62,128 bases of DNA. Origin: Halocynthiibacter namhaensis (GTDB lineage: Bacteria; Pseudomonadota; Alphaproteobacteria; Rhodobacterales; Rhodobacteraceae). Shown piece after piece: positions 53,127-62,032 of this stretch. Under the pieces are notes generated by a model, which did no database searches, was not told where the DNA came from, and was given only the letters and a program-made list of their open reading frames with translations. The stretch lies in NCBI RefSeq assembly GCF_000812685.1, contig NZ_JWIF01000017.1:1-62128 (forward strand). Reading direction: 5' to 3'. How positions within the stretch are numbered: the stretch's first letter is position 1; every line of letters begins with the position of its first letter. A program made the position numbers and the translations under genes.

Positions 53127-54095
53127 ATGTCAATTGATCCAGAACTCATCATTTATGGCCTTGTTTTTATCGGTGTTATCCTGCTGGTTGAGGGTATCTA
53201 CCTCACAGTATTTGGGAAATCCATCAGCCTGAACAGCAAGGTCAATCGCCGTTTGGAAATGTTAGAAAAAGGCGAAGGACGCGAACAGGTTCTCGACCAA
53301 CTCCGAAAGGAGATGGAACAGCATCTAAAGTTCAATTCAATCCCGCTTTATTCACTGTTGGCGCAGAAAGCCCAAAAGGCCAACATCGCCTTCACCCCCG
53401 TGCAATTGCTCATGATGATGGGCGTTCTCGCGGTCGTCGCCTGGGTTGGCTTAACCTTTGGTACCAGCACAGCCCCTGGATTACGTCTCGGAATTTCTGC
53501 AATTATGGGCGTCGCTGGTGTCTACTTTTGGATCAACGGAAAGGCCAAAAAGCGCCTTGCCATGATCGAAGAACAACTGCCCGAAGCCGTTGACTTGATG
53601 GTGCGAAGCCTACGTGTCGGGCACCCGTTCACATCAGCGCTGACAATCGTTTCGAACGAAGTGCCTGATCCGCTGGCATCAGAAATTGGCGTGATCTCTG
53701 ACGAAGCAGCCTACGGGCGCGACGTCGGCGATGCCCTTAAAGATATGGCTGAACGCCTTGATATGCAGGATCTTCGCTTTCTGGCAGTCGCGGTGACAAT
53801 CCAGCAGCAGGCCGGTGGTAATCTAGCCGAAATTCTTCATGGTTTGTCCCTTGTTATCCGCTCGCGCTTCAAACTGTTTCGCCGCGTCAAAGCCATCACC
53901 GCCGAAGCAAAATGGTCTGGTATGTTTCTCTCTGGCTTCCCCCTTGGTGCACTTCTTGTCATTAATATACTTAAACCCGACTACTATGACGAAGTGATGG
54001 ACACGCCCGTGTTCATCCCGGCTTGCCTCGTGGTTGCGGCCTTTCTAACGGTCAACGTCATCGTGATGCGCGCCTTGGTCGACATCAAAGTTTAA
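53127..54095 (+). CDS. tadB: Tad inner-membrane platform protein TadB
   Basis: A 322-residue GspF-domain protein with membrane helices near residues 7-25, 92-135 and two at the C-terminus. The T2SSF core is visible (EEQLPEAVDLMVRSLRVGHPFTSAL). With TadC it forms the inner-membrane platform moved by CpaF. It starts three bases after cpaF. Confidence 0.94.
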   Translation: MSIDPELIIYGLVFIGVILLVEGIYLTVFGKSISLNSKVNRRLEMLEKGEGREQVLDQLRKEMEQHLKFNSIPLYSLLAQKAQKANIAFTPVQLLMMMGVLAVVAWVGLTFGTSTAPGLRLGISAIMGVAGVYFWINGKAKKRLAMIEEQLPEAVDLMVRSLRVGHPFTSALTIVSNEVPDPLASEIGVISDEAAYGRDVGDALKDMAERLDMQDLRFLAVAVTIQQQAGGNLAEILHGLSLVIRSRFKLFRRVKAITAEAKWSGMFLSGFPLGALLVINILKPDYYDEVMDTPVFIPACLVVAAFLTVNVIVMRALVDIKV

Positions 54096-54122
54096 ATTAC
54101 TGTTCCGAATGGAAATTTCGAT

Positions 54123-55091
54123 ATGCTCGAATCTGTTAATAACCTGTTGATCGATTACTTTGGTGAACTTGGCCCATTGATCGCACTGGGGGTCGTGGGA
54201 CTGGTTCTTATTCTTGCCGTATTGCCCGCGATGCTTGCCCAAAAGGAAGATCCACTAGACAAGCTACGCCGCGAAACGAAAGCCAAGACAGTTTCAAAAG
54301 ATCAACGGTTGCGCCACAATAGCAAGGCAGACAAGCTTGAGAAATATTCAAACTTTCTGGAACCCCAAGACGAAGAAGAGTTTTCTGCGGTCCGCCTAAA
54401 ACTGCTTCAAGCAGGGTATCCTTCCAAACAAGCGGTTCGCACGTATCACTTCGCGCAATTTGCTCTCGGTCTTGGGTTGCTTGCTGTTGGCGTAGTTATG
54501 GCGCTTCTCAAGCAGTCAAAGGGCGATGTCGATACGCAAACCATGGTTTTGACCATCATGGTGCCTGGCATGATCGGATATATGGCGCCCAAATACTGGG
54601 TCACACGCCGGGTCGCGCAACGCCAAGAAGAAATCATAAACGGCTTTCCCGACGCGCTGGATATGATGCTGGTCTGCGTCGAAGCAGGGCAATCATTGGA
54701 CCAATCTATCATTCGCGTCGCCGCCGAAATACGCGCAGGTTTCCCCGCCTTGGCGGATGAATTTGCAATGGTGTCTCATGAGATGAAGGCAGGGAAAGAC
54801 AAAACCCAAGTGTTGCGCGACATGTCAGAACGCGCGGGCGTGCAAGATGTTTCAAGCTTCGTAACCGTGCTTATTCAGTCCCAAACATTTGGCACATCCA
54901 TCGCCGACGCGTTGCGTGTATACGCGGCTGAGATGCGCGACAAGCGCGTGATGCGTGCCGAAGAACAAGCGAATAAACTTCCGACGAAGATGACCCTCGC
55001 CACTATGATGCTCACGGTTCCGCCCCTGTTGATCATCCTGATTGGCCCTTCAGTTTATGGCATCGTTGAGCTGCTTGGTGGGCAGGGCTAA
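54123..55091 (+). CDS. tadC: Tad inner-membrane platform protein TadC
   Basis: A 322-residue paralogue of TadB with the same GspF-like core (NGFPDALDMMLVCVEAGQSLDQSI) and four membrane helices. Its last base is the first base of the tadD start codon, an overlap that implies translational coupling. Confidence 0.94.
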   Translation: MLESVNNLLIDYFGELGPLIALGVVGLVLILAVLPAMLAQKEDPLDKLRRETKAKTVSKDQRLRHNSKADKLEKYSNFLEPQDEEEFSAVRLKLLQAGYPSKQAVRTYHFAQFALGLGLLAVGVVMALLKQSKGDVDTQTMVLTIMVPGMIGYMAPKYWVTRRVAQRQEEIINGFPDALDMMLVCVEAGQSLDQSIIRVAAEIRAGFPALADEFAMVSHEMKAGKDKTQVLRDMSERAGVQDVSSFVTVLIQSQTFGTSIADALRVYAAEMRDKRVMRAEEQANKLPTKMTLATMMLTVPPLLIILIGPSVYGIVELLGGQG

Positions 55092-55672
55092 TGGCGCTTT
55101 CTTCAACCGGGTTTGCCAAGCAGCTTCGTGTCGTAGGGTTTTCAGTTACCTTGCTACTGCCCCTAGGCGCATGTTTTGCACCACAGGGCACTGGGCCCTT
55201 TCCCCCACGCGCCCCGCGCAATGCATCGACCACGGTCGATACCCTTCTTGTGGGTCACCGCTTAATGACAGCTCAGGAATATGCTCTAGCACTTGATGCT
55301 TATTACAGGGCGGCCGGTCAACACGGGTTAAACCCAGACACCCTATCCGCCATTGGATCGGCTCAGCTGAAATTGGGGCGACTTGGGCAGGCCGAAGAAA
55401 CCCTTCGTGATGCGGTTTCAACCGGCCCTGACTTTCCCGCCGCCTGGAACAATCTTGGTGTTGTACTGATGGAACGCAATAAAACCGCCGAAGCCGTCCT
55501 TATTTTTCAACGCGCTTACGCATTGGACAGTGGCGAAAGTGACTCAATTCGTGACAACCTACGCGGTGCTATCGCAAAAAACGACAACTTGGAATATAAA
55601 GACACAGACGCTGGGTCATTCGACCTGATTGGGCGGGGCAATGGAAGCTATCTTCTGCTGTCCCCCTCATAA
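55091..55672 (+). CDS. tadD: Tad lipoprotein TadD (TPR)
   Basis: A 193-residue lipoprotein: signal sequence with lipobox LGAC near residue 30, then tetratricopeptide repeats (FPAAWNNLGVVLMERNKTAEAVLIFQRAYALD). TadD acts as a pilotin-like partner of the secretin. Overlaps tadC by one base. Confidence 0.9.
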   Translation: MALSSTGFAKQLRVVGFSVTLLLPLGACFAPQGTGPFPPRAPRNASTTVDTLLVGHRLMTAQEYALALDAYYRAAGQHGLNPDTLSAIGSAQLKLGRLGQAEETLRDAVSTGPDFPAAWNNLGVVLMERNKTAEAVLIFQRAYALDSGESDSIRDNLRGAIAKNDNLEYKDTDAGSFDLIGRGNGSYLLLSPS

Positions 55673-55696
55673 ATGAGCAGAAAAAAGGACGCTAAA

Positions 55697-56545
55697 ATGC
55701 GCCAAACCATACTTATTACTCTCTGCCTGTCGGGGCTTATGCTGTCAGCATGCCAAAAATCTGGTGAGGTCGAAGTCGAACGCGCCCTATCTGAACTAAA
55801 CGTCATCGATGAAAGCAACCTCAACGACGTTATGTTAAATGCAGCCGACCCCAACGAGGCGGTCAGCTATTTCGCCCGGACGGCTGCTGCCAACCCGGAT
55901 CGTATCGACGTGAAACGCGGGCTTGCTAAGTCCCTCATTCGAGCCGGAAACCCCAATGACGCGGTTAAAGTTTGGCGCGACGTCGTTGCCCATCCAGAGG
56001 CCACGTCAGAAGATAAGGTTAACCTTGCCGAGGCGCTGATCCGCACCAACGCCTGGGATGAAGCCGAAGCCGTGTTGAACACAGTTATCCCCACCCATGA
56101 GACCTATAGGCGCTATCGCTTAGAAGCTATGGTTGCTGATAGTAACCAAGATTGGGATCGCGCTGACAGCTTTTATGAAACCGCTGCGGGCCTCACGACA
56201 CAGCCCGGTGCCGTCTACAACAATTGGGGTTATTCGAAGCTGACTCGAGGCAAGTTCAACGACGCTGAGAAAATGTTCCAACGCGCCCTTACCTTTGACC
56301 GCAACTTATTCACGACCAAAAACAACCTGGTTTTGGCCCGCGCGGCACAGCGTAACTATGACCTTCCCGTTGTAAACATGTCTCAAACGGAACGGGCCAT
56401 GCTACTGCACACCATCGCGCTTTCTGCGATTAAACAAGGTGATGTTTCCATTGGACGCGGCCTTCTGGAAGAAGCGATCAACAGTCATCCCCAGCATTTC
56501 GACGCCGCCGTACGTAGCTTGCGCGCGCTTGATAATTCCAACTAA
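55697..56545 (+). CDS. TPR-repeat lipoprotein of the Tad cluster
   Basis: A 282-residue lipoprotein with lipobox LSAC near residue 16-19 and several tetratricopeptide repeats (PDRIDVKRGLAKSLIRAGN, GAVYNNWGYSKLTRGKFNDAEKMFQRAL). It looks like a second, longer TadD paralogue. The start at 55697 is chosen over the ATG at 55673 because AAAAAGGA lies in front and it gives a compact signal peptide. Confidence 0.85.
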   Translation: MRQTILITLCLSGLMLSACQKSGEVEVERALSELNVIDESNLNDVMLNAADPNEAVSYFARTAAANPDRIDVKRGLAKSLIRAGNPNDAVKVWRDVVAHPEATSEDKVNLAEALIRTNAWDEAEAVLNTVIPTHETYRRYRLEAMVADSNQDWDRADSFYETAAGLTTQPGAVYNNWGYSKLTRGKFNDAEKMFQRALTFDRNLFTTKNNLVLARAAQRNYDLPVVNMSQTERAMLLHTIALSAIKQGDVSIGRGLLEEAINSHPQHFDAAVRSLRALDNSN

Positions 56546-56561
56546 CTCTAGGCGACCAGAC

Positions 56562-57056
56562 ATGGAAACAACTTATTACGCGGCCCTTTGGTTTCTGCCC
56601 TTTGTCCTTCCCATTTGCCTGTTTGTGGCGTGGAACGACATGAAGTTCATGAAGATCCCAAACGTTTTGGTCTTAGCTATGTTGGCGGTTTTCCTCGTTT
56701 TGGGGCCGATTGCCTTGGGGTTTGACACTTATCTGTGGCGGCTTGTGCATTTCGCCGTGATCTTACTTGCTGGTTTCATCCTGAATGCGACCGGGCAATT
56801 GGGTGGTGGAGATGCCAAGTTTTGCGCAGCAATGGCCCCATTCATCGCTTATGGTGATCTGGTACTGTTCTTGGGCATTCTCGCAGCGTCACTGTTGGCC
56901 GCGTTTTTTGGTCATCGTGCTCTGCGTATGTTCCCTCGCATTCAAATGTTAACCCCCGAGTGGAAAAGTTGGTCAGAACATAAATTTCCAATGGGGTTAG
57001 CCTTGGGCATGGCGATGGTCATATATTTGGCTATGGCCCTTCGCCAAGGGCTGTGA
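56562..57056 (+). CDS. cpaA: Prepilin peptidase CpaA/TadV
   Basis: A 164-residue A24-family aspartic peptidase with about five helices. The catalytic aspartates are in WNDMKFMKIPN and the GGGDAKF motif. It lacks the methyltransferase half found in PilD, as is normal for Tad peptidases. It would process Flp and pseudopilins, which are not encoded in this window. Confidence 0.92.
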   Translation: METTYYAALWFLPFVLPICLFVAWNDMKFMKIPNVLVLAMLAVFLVLGPIALGFDTYLWRLVHFAVILLAGFILNATGQLGGGDAKFCAAMAPFIAYGDLVLFLGILAASLLAAFFGHRALRMFPRIQMLTPEWKSWSEHKFPMGLALGMAMVIYLAMALRQGL

Positions 57057-57181
57057 TTAGGTCACGCCCCAAACCAAGAATACGACGCCAAAGGCCGTTT
57101 TCAACATACCTTAAGACTAAACCGTTACCAGTATCAACGTTACGCCTTCCCAACAGCTTATGATGCTCAAGAGGCCGAAAA

Positions 57182-58498
57182 ATGAACACGCATACACCTG
57201 GGCCAGGCGTCACGCCTCCGCCTTCTCCGCGCACGCTGGATGCGATGCAATTGCCCCCAGTGATGATGCGGGACATCATGCTTAAGACGATGTTTCGCAA
57301 AAACTGCGAACAGGTCAGCGAAATCGCGAAGGCCATCTGCCTGCCCGTTCCTGTCACCCAACAGCTTGTGGATTTAGGGCGTGATCAACGCCTGATAGAA
57401 GCAACCGGCACCATGCACGCCAGTGGTGGAACCGAAATGGGATACCAGCTGACGGATCTGGGCAAGGCACGGGCGGCAGACGCTTTGACACAATCGGAAT
57501 ATTTCGGCGCAATGCCTGTGCCGCTGGATGTTTACCGCGAACAAATTAAGCGCCAGTCCATTCGCGACATCCAGATCACCCGCAAGAAATTGATAGATGC
57601 CATGGGGCATTTGATTTTGCCAGACGAGTTGCTTGACCATTTGGGGCCTGCTGTCGGATCTGGGCGTTCCATTCTGATGTATGGCCCCCCAGGAAACGGA
57701 AAATCATCCATTTCAAACGGTATCCGCGACGCACTTGGTGACAAAATATACATTCCGCGCGCCATCGAATATGCGGGCCAGGTTATCACGGTTTACGATC
57801 CAATCGTACATTCCGAGGCCGAAGAACAGGTTGACGATCCGAACTCTCTGCGCCGTACATCTGGCCGGTTTGACACGCGTTATGTCTTATGTGAGCGCCC
57901 CACAGTGATCACTGGCGGCGAGTTGTCCCTGTCCATGCTTGACCTTGTGTACAACCCAACGGCGCGCACCTATCAAGCCCCGTTACAGTTGAAATCCACG
58001 GGCGGTGTTTTCATCGTGGACGACCTTGGCCGTCAAGCCGAACCACCGCAATCCTTGGTGAACCGCTGGATTGTTCCGCTGGAAGAAAACAAAGATATTC
58101 TGGCGCTACAATCGGGTGAAAAATTCGAAGTGCCTTTCGACACTTTGGTTATCTTTTCGACCAATTTCCACCCAAACGAGATTTTCGATAAGGCGGCATT
58201 GCGCCGGATCTTCTTTAAGATCAAAATCGACGGCCCAACCCAAGAAGACTTCTTAAAGATTTTTGCGCTGGTGGCTCGGAAAAAGAAAATGCCATTGGAC
58301 GAAGCATCTCTCGTGCATCTCCTCAAAAAGAAATACCCGACGATCGACAACATATATGCGAACTATCAGCCCGTGTTTCTCATTGATCAGATGATTTCGA
58401 TCTGCGAGTTTGAGGGCATACCATACCAAATGTCCCCTGCCCTCATTGATCGGGCTTGGGCCAATATGTTCGTTAAAGAAGAAAAGATCGTTCACTGA
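57182..58498 (+). CDS. Tad-associated AAA ATPase
   Basis: A 438-residue AAA+ ATPase. Walker A is MYGPPGNGKSSISNG; Walker B is GGVFIVDDLGRQ; the sensor STNFHPNEIF and an arginine-finger region RRIFFKI follow. The N-terminal 120 residues form a winged-helix-like domain rich in prolines. Genes of this kind accompany Tad loci in Rhodobacterales, but the role is undefined. It sits 125 bases after cpaA and overlaps the next gene. Confidence 0.85.
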   Translation: MNTHTPGPGVTPPPSPRTLDAMQLPPVMMRDIMLKTMFRKNCEQVSEIAKAICLPVPVTQQLVDLGRDQRLIEATGTMHASGGTEMGYQLTDLGKARAADALTQSEYFGAMPVPLDVYREQIKRQSIRDIQITRKKLIDAMGHLILPDELLDHLGPAVGSGRSILMYGPPGNGKSSISNGIRDALGDKIYIPRAIEYAGQVITVYDPIVHSEAEEQVDDPNSLRRTSGRFDTRYVLCERPTVITGGELSLSMLDLVYNPTARTYQAPLQLKSTGGVFIVDDLGRQAEPPQSLVNRWIVPLEENKDILALQSGEKFEVPFDTLVIFSTNFHPNEIFDKAALRRIFFKIKIDGPTQEDFLKIFALVARKKKMPLDEASLVHLLKKKYPTIDNIYANYQPVFLIDQMISICEFEGIPYQMSPALIDRAWANMFVKEEKIVH

Positions 58499-59313
58499 TG
58501 ACAATAGGAATCGTAGGATGCGGACGCATGGGAGCGCCAATGTTAGCCGCACTTCGGCGTGCGGGCTTGCCCGTTCGTGGCTTTGACATACGCTCCCCTC
58601 AAGAGTTTGGCCCATTGTCTGACGTCATGACCAATGATCCTGATGTTTTTGCCGCCGATCTATCCACTTTGTTCACCGTGGTTCGCGACATCGCACAAAC
58701 GGATGAGGTTCTTTTTTTAGATCAATCCTTCATCACGCGCGCACCACACCTTGAACGGGTAGCAGTCTGCTCGACGTTATCACCACGCTATGTCCGGGGG
58801 TTACGTGACCGCATACCCACGCGCATTGCCCTTGTGGACGCACCAATGTCTGGCGCTGCAATTGCAGCTCAGGAAGCACGTCTTTCATTCATGTTGGGTG
58901 GGGCTGACACCGATATAGGAGCGCTCCAACCTTTACTAAAACACATGGGATCTCACTTCCATCATATGGGCGCGTTCGGCGCAGGCATGTCCGCGAAGGT
59001 TTTGAATAACCTGCTGGCAGCATCTTCGACCGCTATGACACGTCTGGTACTGGATTGGGCCGATCAAACCGGAATAGATGAACGCGCCCTGCTCGACCTC
59101 ATTCACACATCTTCAGGCCAAAACTGGCTGGCAAGTGGCTTTGACGAAATTGAATTTGCGCGCGACGGTCATACGCCTGATAACACCATCGCAATTTTGG
59201 TGAAAGATATCGACAGCGCTTTGGATGATGCCCCTGAAACTGCTGACACATCGCTGCCCACAGCGGTTCAAAATCTCATTCGGTCATTAACTCCGCGCCT
59301 GCCGAACTCATAA
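58498..59313 (+). CDS. NAD(P)-dependent beta-hydroxyacid dehydrogenase-like oxidoreductase
   Basis: A 271-residue protein with a Rossmann motif GIVGCGRMGAPMLAALRRAGL, a substrate motif DAPMSGAAIAAQEARLSFMLGG, and the catalytic lysine region GAGMSAKVLNNLL. It belongs to the 3-hydroxyisobutyrate dehydrogenase superfamily but is shorter than usual. Its ATG shares the G of the AAA ATPase stop (TGATG), so it is translationally coupled to a Tad gene, which is odd for a metabolic enzyme. Substrate unknown. Converges on the LytTR gene with a six-base overlap. Confidence 0.86.
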   Translation: MTIGIVGCGRMGAPMLAALRRAGLPVRGFDIRSPQEFGPLSDVMTNDPDVFAADLSTLFTVVRDIAQTDEVLFLDQSFITRAPHLERVAVCSTLSPRYVRGLRDRIPTRIALVDAPMSGAAIAAQEARLSFMLGGADTDIGALQPLLKHMGSHFHHMGAFGAGMSAKVLNNLLAASSTAMTRLVLDWADQTGIDERALLDLIHTSSGQNWLASGFDEIEFARDGHTPDNTIAILVKDIDSALDDAPETADTSLPTAVQNLIRSLTPRLPNS

Positions 59314-60117
59314 CCAACCTTCGGCCTTCACCTTCGCCATCGCAGTTCGACTGACAGGAACAGATGTGCCGTCCTTAAGGAAAAGTGTGGTTTTTGCTCC
59401 GATCTTTTCGGCTCGCACCACGCTATCACGCATAACCCAATGTGACCGATGCACCGACAATCCCATACCTTCAGGAACCTCATTTAGGGCATCACGTAAA
59501 CGCATGCGCAAACGCGACATCCCCTTATCTGTATAAACCTGAACGAAATGATCGTCGACGGACACACGAATAAGCATCCCACGATCGGCTTTTGCCACGC
59601 GTTCCAACAAACGAATTTCGGGGGCAACCTCAGATTTATGTTCAGACTGCACCTGATCAGCTCGCTGGCTTTCCTCGGGTTTCGCGACTTGAATCACACC
59701 AATGACCGCGAACACCAACATCGCAACGCAAAACGCGAAAATATACAACATCGGCATCCGAGGCGAAATCAGTGACGAGTCATTACAAAAGGCCTGATAA
59801 ACCCAGCTGCTAAACGGTATGATCCCGCCGGCAAAAATCAACCCGCCCAGTACGCGGCGGGCCCAATACGGGCAATTGGGCAAAGCCACAGATGCAAATC
59901 CCAGTAGAAAGGATAACATAATCGATGACATCAGAACAACGATGGCCCAAAAAGCCAGCGCATTTGCCCATAATAAGTCTTGATAGATTCCAAACGGTCC
60001 CGTCGCGAACAGGATCAGCCATGTCAAAAACATGCAATTCCAGTTGAGAGCGCACATAAACGCCCTGCAGAATTCAACCCAAATGAGATGGAGGTAGCCG
60101 TTTAACATAACAATCAC
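59308..60117 (-). CDS. Membrane-bound LytTR-family transcriptional regulator
   Basis: A 269-residue protein with four membrane helices in residues 15-150 and a C-terminal LytTR DNA-binding domain (LIRVSVDDHFVQVYTDKGMSRLRMRLRDAL ... VHRSHWVMRDSVV). It lacks a receiver domain, so it is of the direct membrane-sensing type. The start is GTG at 60117 or ATG at 60108. A perfect dyad, TGTAAT-TTG-ATTACA, lies ten bases before the GTG. Its target is unknown. Confidence 0.88.
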   Translation of the reverse strand: MIVMLNGYLHLIWVEFCRAFMCALNWNCMFLTWLILFATGPFGIYQDLLWANALAFWAIVVLMSSIMLSFLLGFASVALPNCPYWARRVLGGLIFAGGIIPFSSWVYQAFCNDSSLISPRMPMLYIFAFCVAMLVFAVIGVIQVAKPEESQRADQVQSEHKSEVAPEIRLLERVAKADRGMLIRVSVDDHFVQVYTDKGMSRLRMRLRDALNEVPEGMGLSVHRSHWVMRDSVVRAEKIGAKTTLFLKDGTSVPVSRTAMAKVKAEGWL

Positions 60118-60126
60118 TCATCAACC

Positions 60127-60141
60127 TGTAATTTGATTACA
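60127..60141. promoter_or_regulatory. Perfect dyad upstream of the LytTR gene
   Basis: TGTAAT-TTG-ATTACA, a perfect six-base inverted repeat with a three-base spacer, immediately before the LytTR start and about 120 bases before the divergent thioesterase. Probably an operator for one or both genes. Confidence 0.55.
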
Positions 60142-60259
60142 ATGACGCTTAATCAGTTGCAACTGCTGCATCCGCCTTAAGTGAACGTTACGGAATTCAC
60201 CGATATCCTTAAGAAATGTGCCAGAATGGCTGTAACCCGACACAACAAGAGGTCAGCCA

Positions 60260-60697
60260 ATGGATTATACGTTTAGGTACGCGGGTGCCGTTGATCGAGC
60301 ACGCAATGGCTTTGCAGCCCAAGGCATGATGGAGACCCTCAAAGCGCAAATGGAGGTTCTTAAGCCAGGTTTTTGCGAAATCACCGCGCGTATCCGCCCA
60401 GAAGTCAGCCAACAACAAGGGTTTGCCCATGCTGGTCTGGCTTTTGCGATTGGCGACAGCGCAGCAGGTTTCGCGGCACAAAGCTTAATGGCTGAAGGAT
60501 ATGATGTCCTTACAACTGAAATGAAAATCCACCTTTTAGCCCCTGCCCGAGGAACCAGTTTGGTCGCGCGTGGATCCGTCATAAAATCGGGCCGCAGCCT
60601 TACCGTTGCAGAAGCAAAGGTATTTGCACAAAGTGGCGACACCGAGACGCTGATCGCTGTCTTACTGGGCACAATGATGGCGGTGACCCCCAAATGA
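60260..60697 (+). CDS. PaaI-family hotdog thioesterase
   Basis: A 145-residue single hotdog domain with the PaaI pattern QQGFAHAGLAFAIGDSAAGFAA and TTEMKIHLLAPARG. Such enzymes hydrolyse acyl- or aryl-acyl-CoA. The substrate is not readable. GAGG precedes the ATG, and its stop overlaps the start of the enoyl-CoA hydratase gene by four bases. Confidence 0.87.
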   Translation: MDYTFRYAGAVDRARNGFAAQGMMETLKAQMEVLKPGFCEITARIRPEVSQQQGFAHAGLAFAIGDSAAGFAAQSLMAEGYDVLTTEMKIHLLAPARGTSLVARGSVIKSGRSLTVAEAKVFAQSGDTETLIAVLLGTMMAVTPK

Positions 60698-61488
60698 ATG
60701 CGCGTGTCACTGTTACAGAAGCCAACCAAATCGCGTTTGTAGCCCTATCACGCCCGGAAAAGCGCAACGCCCTTGATCTGCAAATGCTGGAAGAGATCAG
60801 CGACACCGGCGCGTCCCTTGCGAGCCGCAACGATATTCGGGCGGTGATATTGCATGGCGAAGGCAATGCATTCTCGGCTGGGCTTGATCTAAACGAAATA
60901 CCCAAGCTTGCACAATACGTCACTCAAAACGGCGGCATCATGAAACGCAGCCATGGCGATGCCAATCTCTTTCAACATGTGACCACCGTTTGGCGCAGTC
61001 TGCCTCAGCCAGTAATTTGCGCTTTGCATGGTTATGCCTTCGGCGGTGCCTTCCAGATCATGTTGGGCGCCGATATTCGCATTGCCTCGCCCGATTGTCA
61101 GTTTTCCATTATGGAAGGACGCTGGGGTTTAATACCGGATATGGGCGGCGTTGCCCTAATGCGCCGCCTCGCGCGTGAAGATGTGGTGCGAAACCTGACT
61201 TACACCGCGGACAAATTCACGGCTCGTGATGCACTGAGCTGGGGGTTCATAACCGAACTCGCCGACGATGCCCTCGCCCGAGCCACAGAAATCGCACAAG
61301 GCATCGTAGAAAAGAGCCCAGATGCCGTGCGCGCTGCCAAAGAACTGTTCAATCGAACAGAGCTAACATCAGAAGCCGCCACACTGTTGATTGAATCAGA
61401 ATTGCAAGGGCGTTTGATTGGAACTCCGAACCAGATGGAAGCAGTCGTGGCCGGATTACAAAAACGAGCCCCAGATTTCAAAGACTGA
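60694..61488 (+). CDS. Enoyl-CoA hydratase/isomerase family protein
   Basis: A 264-residue crotonase-fold protein. The oxyanion-hole segments are GEGNAFSAGLDLNE and GYAFGGAFQIMLGADIRIA, with EGRWGLIPDMGG following. Coupled to the thioesterase gene, suggesting a two-step acyl-CoA process. The catalytic carboxylates of true hydratases cannot be confirmed by eye, so isomerase or hydrolase activity is possible. Confidence 0.88.
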   Translation: MNARVTVTEANQIAFVALSRPEKRNALDLQMLEEISDTGASLASRNDIRAVILHGEGNAFSAGLDLNEIPKLAQYVTQNGGIMKRSHGDANLFQHVTTVWRSLPQPVICALHGYAFGGAFQIMLGADIRIASPDCQFSIMEGRWGLIPDMGGVALMRRLAREDVVRNLTYTADKFTARDALSWGFITELADDALARATEIAQGIVEKSPDAVRAAKELFNRTELTSEAATLLIESELQGRLIGTPNQMEAVVAGLQKRAPDFKD

Positions 61489-61653
61489 CGAAAATCGATG
61501 CGCACGCAATGATGTGCATTAATGAACATGTAAAGTGCATTCCTCACAGTTCTGTGTCTTGAAGGTGATCGAGGGCGTCCCCAAATCATCAACATCGGAA
61601 GCAACAAGACTTCCACCGAAATACACAAACCCAGACCCGTTAGGAATATGAAA

Positions 61654-61965
61654 ATGAAAACTGTAATCGCATCCATCCTGGCCCTGACTGTTGCTGCTCC
61701 TGCTTTTGCTGGTGCCAAAGACGTCGAAGCACACTTCGCACAAGACAACACAGGCATCGAAGCCGTTGTTCTGGAAAGCCACACACCAATCACTTCGGAA
61801 GCCGTTGAAATCTTTGAAAACCTCGCAGCTGAGGCCGGCACTGGCATCGAAACACAATCAAACCCAGCTGTAGGCGTGACTGCGTCTTCTAAAGGTGGCG
61901 TGAACCCAGTTGCCGCAGCTTGGTTCGCAAGCCAATTGGCATCTGAAGACGCATCAGACAAATAA
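61654..61965 (+). CDS. Small secreted protein of unknown function
   Basis: A 103-residue protein with a clear signal peptide (MKTVIASILALTVAAPAFA, cleavage at AFA-GA) and an acidic mature chain of 84 residues without cysteines or recognised domain. The segment ITSEAVEIFENLAAEAGTG is amphipathic helical. The ATG at 61654 is preferred over one six bases earlier. It has a clean terminator and codon use like a well-expressed gene. Not assigned. Confidence 0.7.
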   Translation: MKTVIASILALTVAAPAFAGAKDVEAHFAQDNTGIEAVVLESHTPITSEAVEIFENLAAEAGTGIETQSNPAVGVTASSKGGVNPVAAAWFASQLASEDASDK

Positions 61966-61986
61966 GTCGACCCAATTTTGAAATTG

Positions 61987-62020
61987 AAAAGCCTCGGGGA
62001 TCACTCCTCGGGGCTTTTTT
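61987..62020 (+). terminator. Terminator of the small secreted protein gene
   Basis: A fourteen-pair stem with two G-U pairs (AAAAGCCTCGGGGA with TCCTCGGGGCTTTT), a TCAC loop, and a TTTTTT tail. Confidence 0.88.
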
Positions 62021-62032
62021 GGTTCAAGCGGG

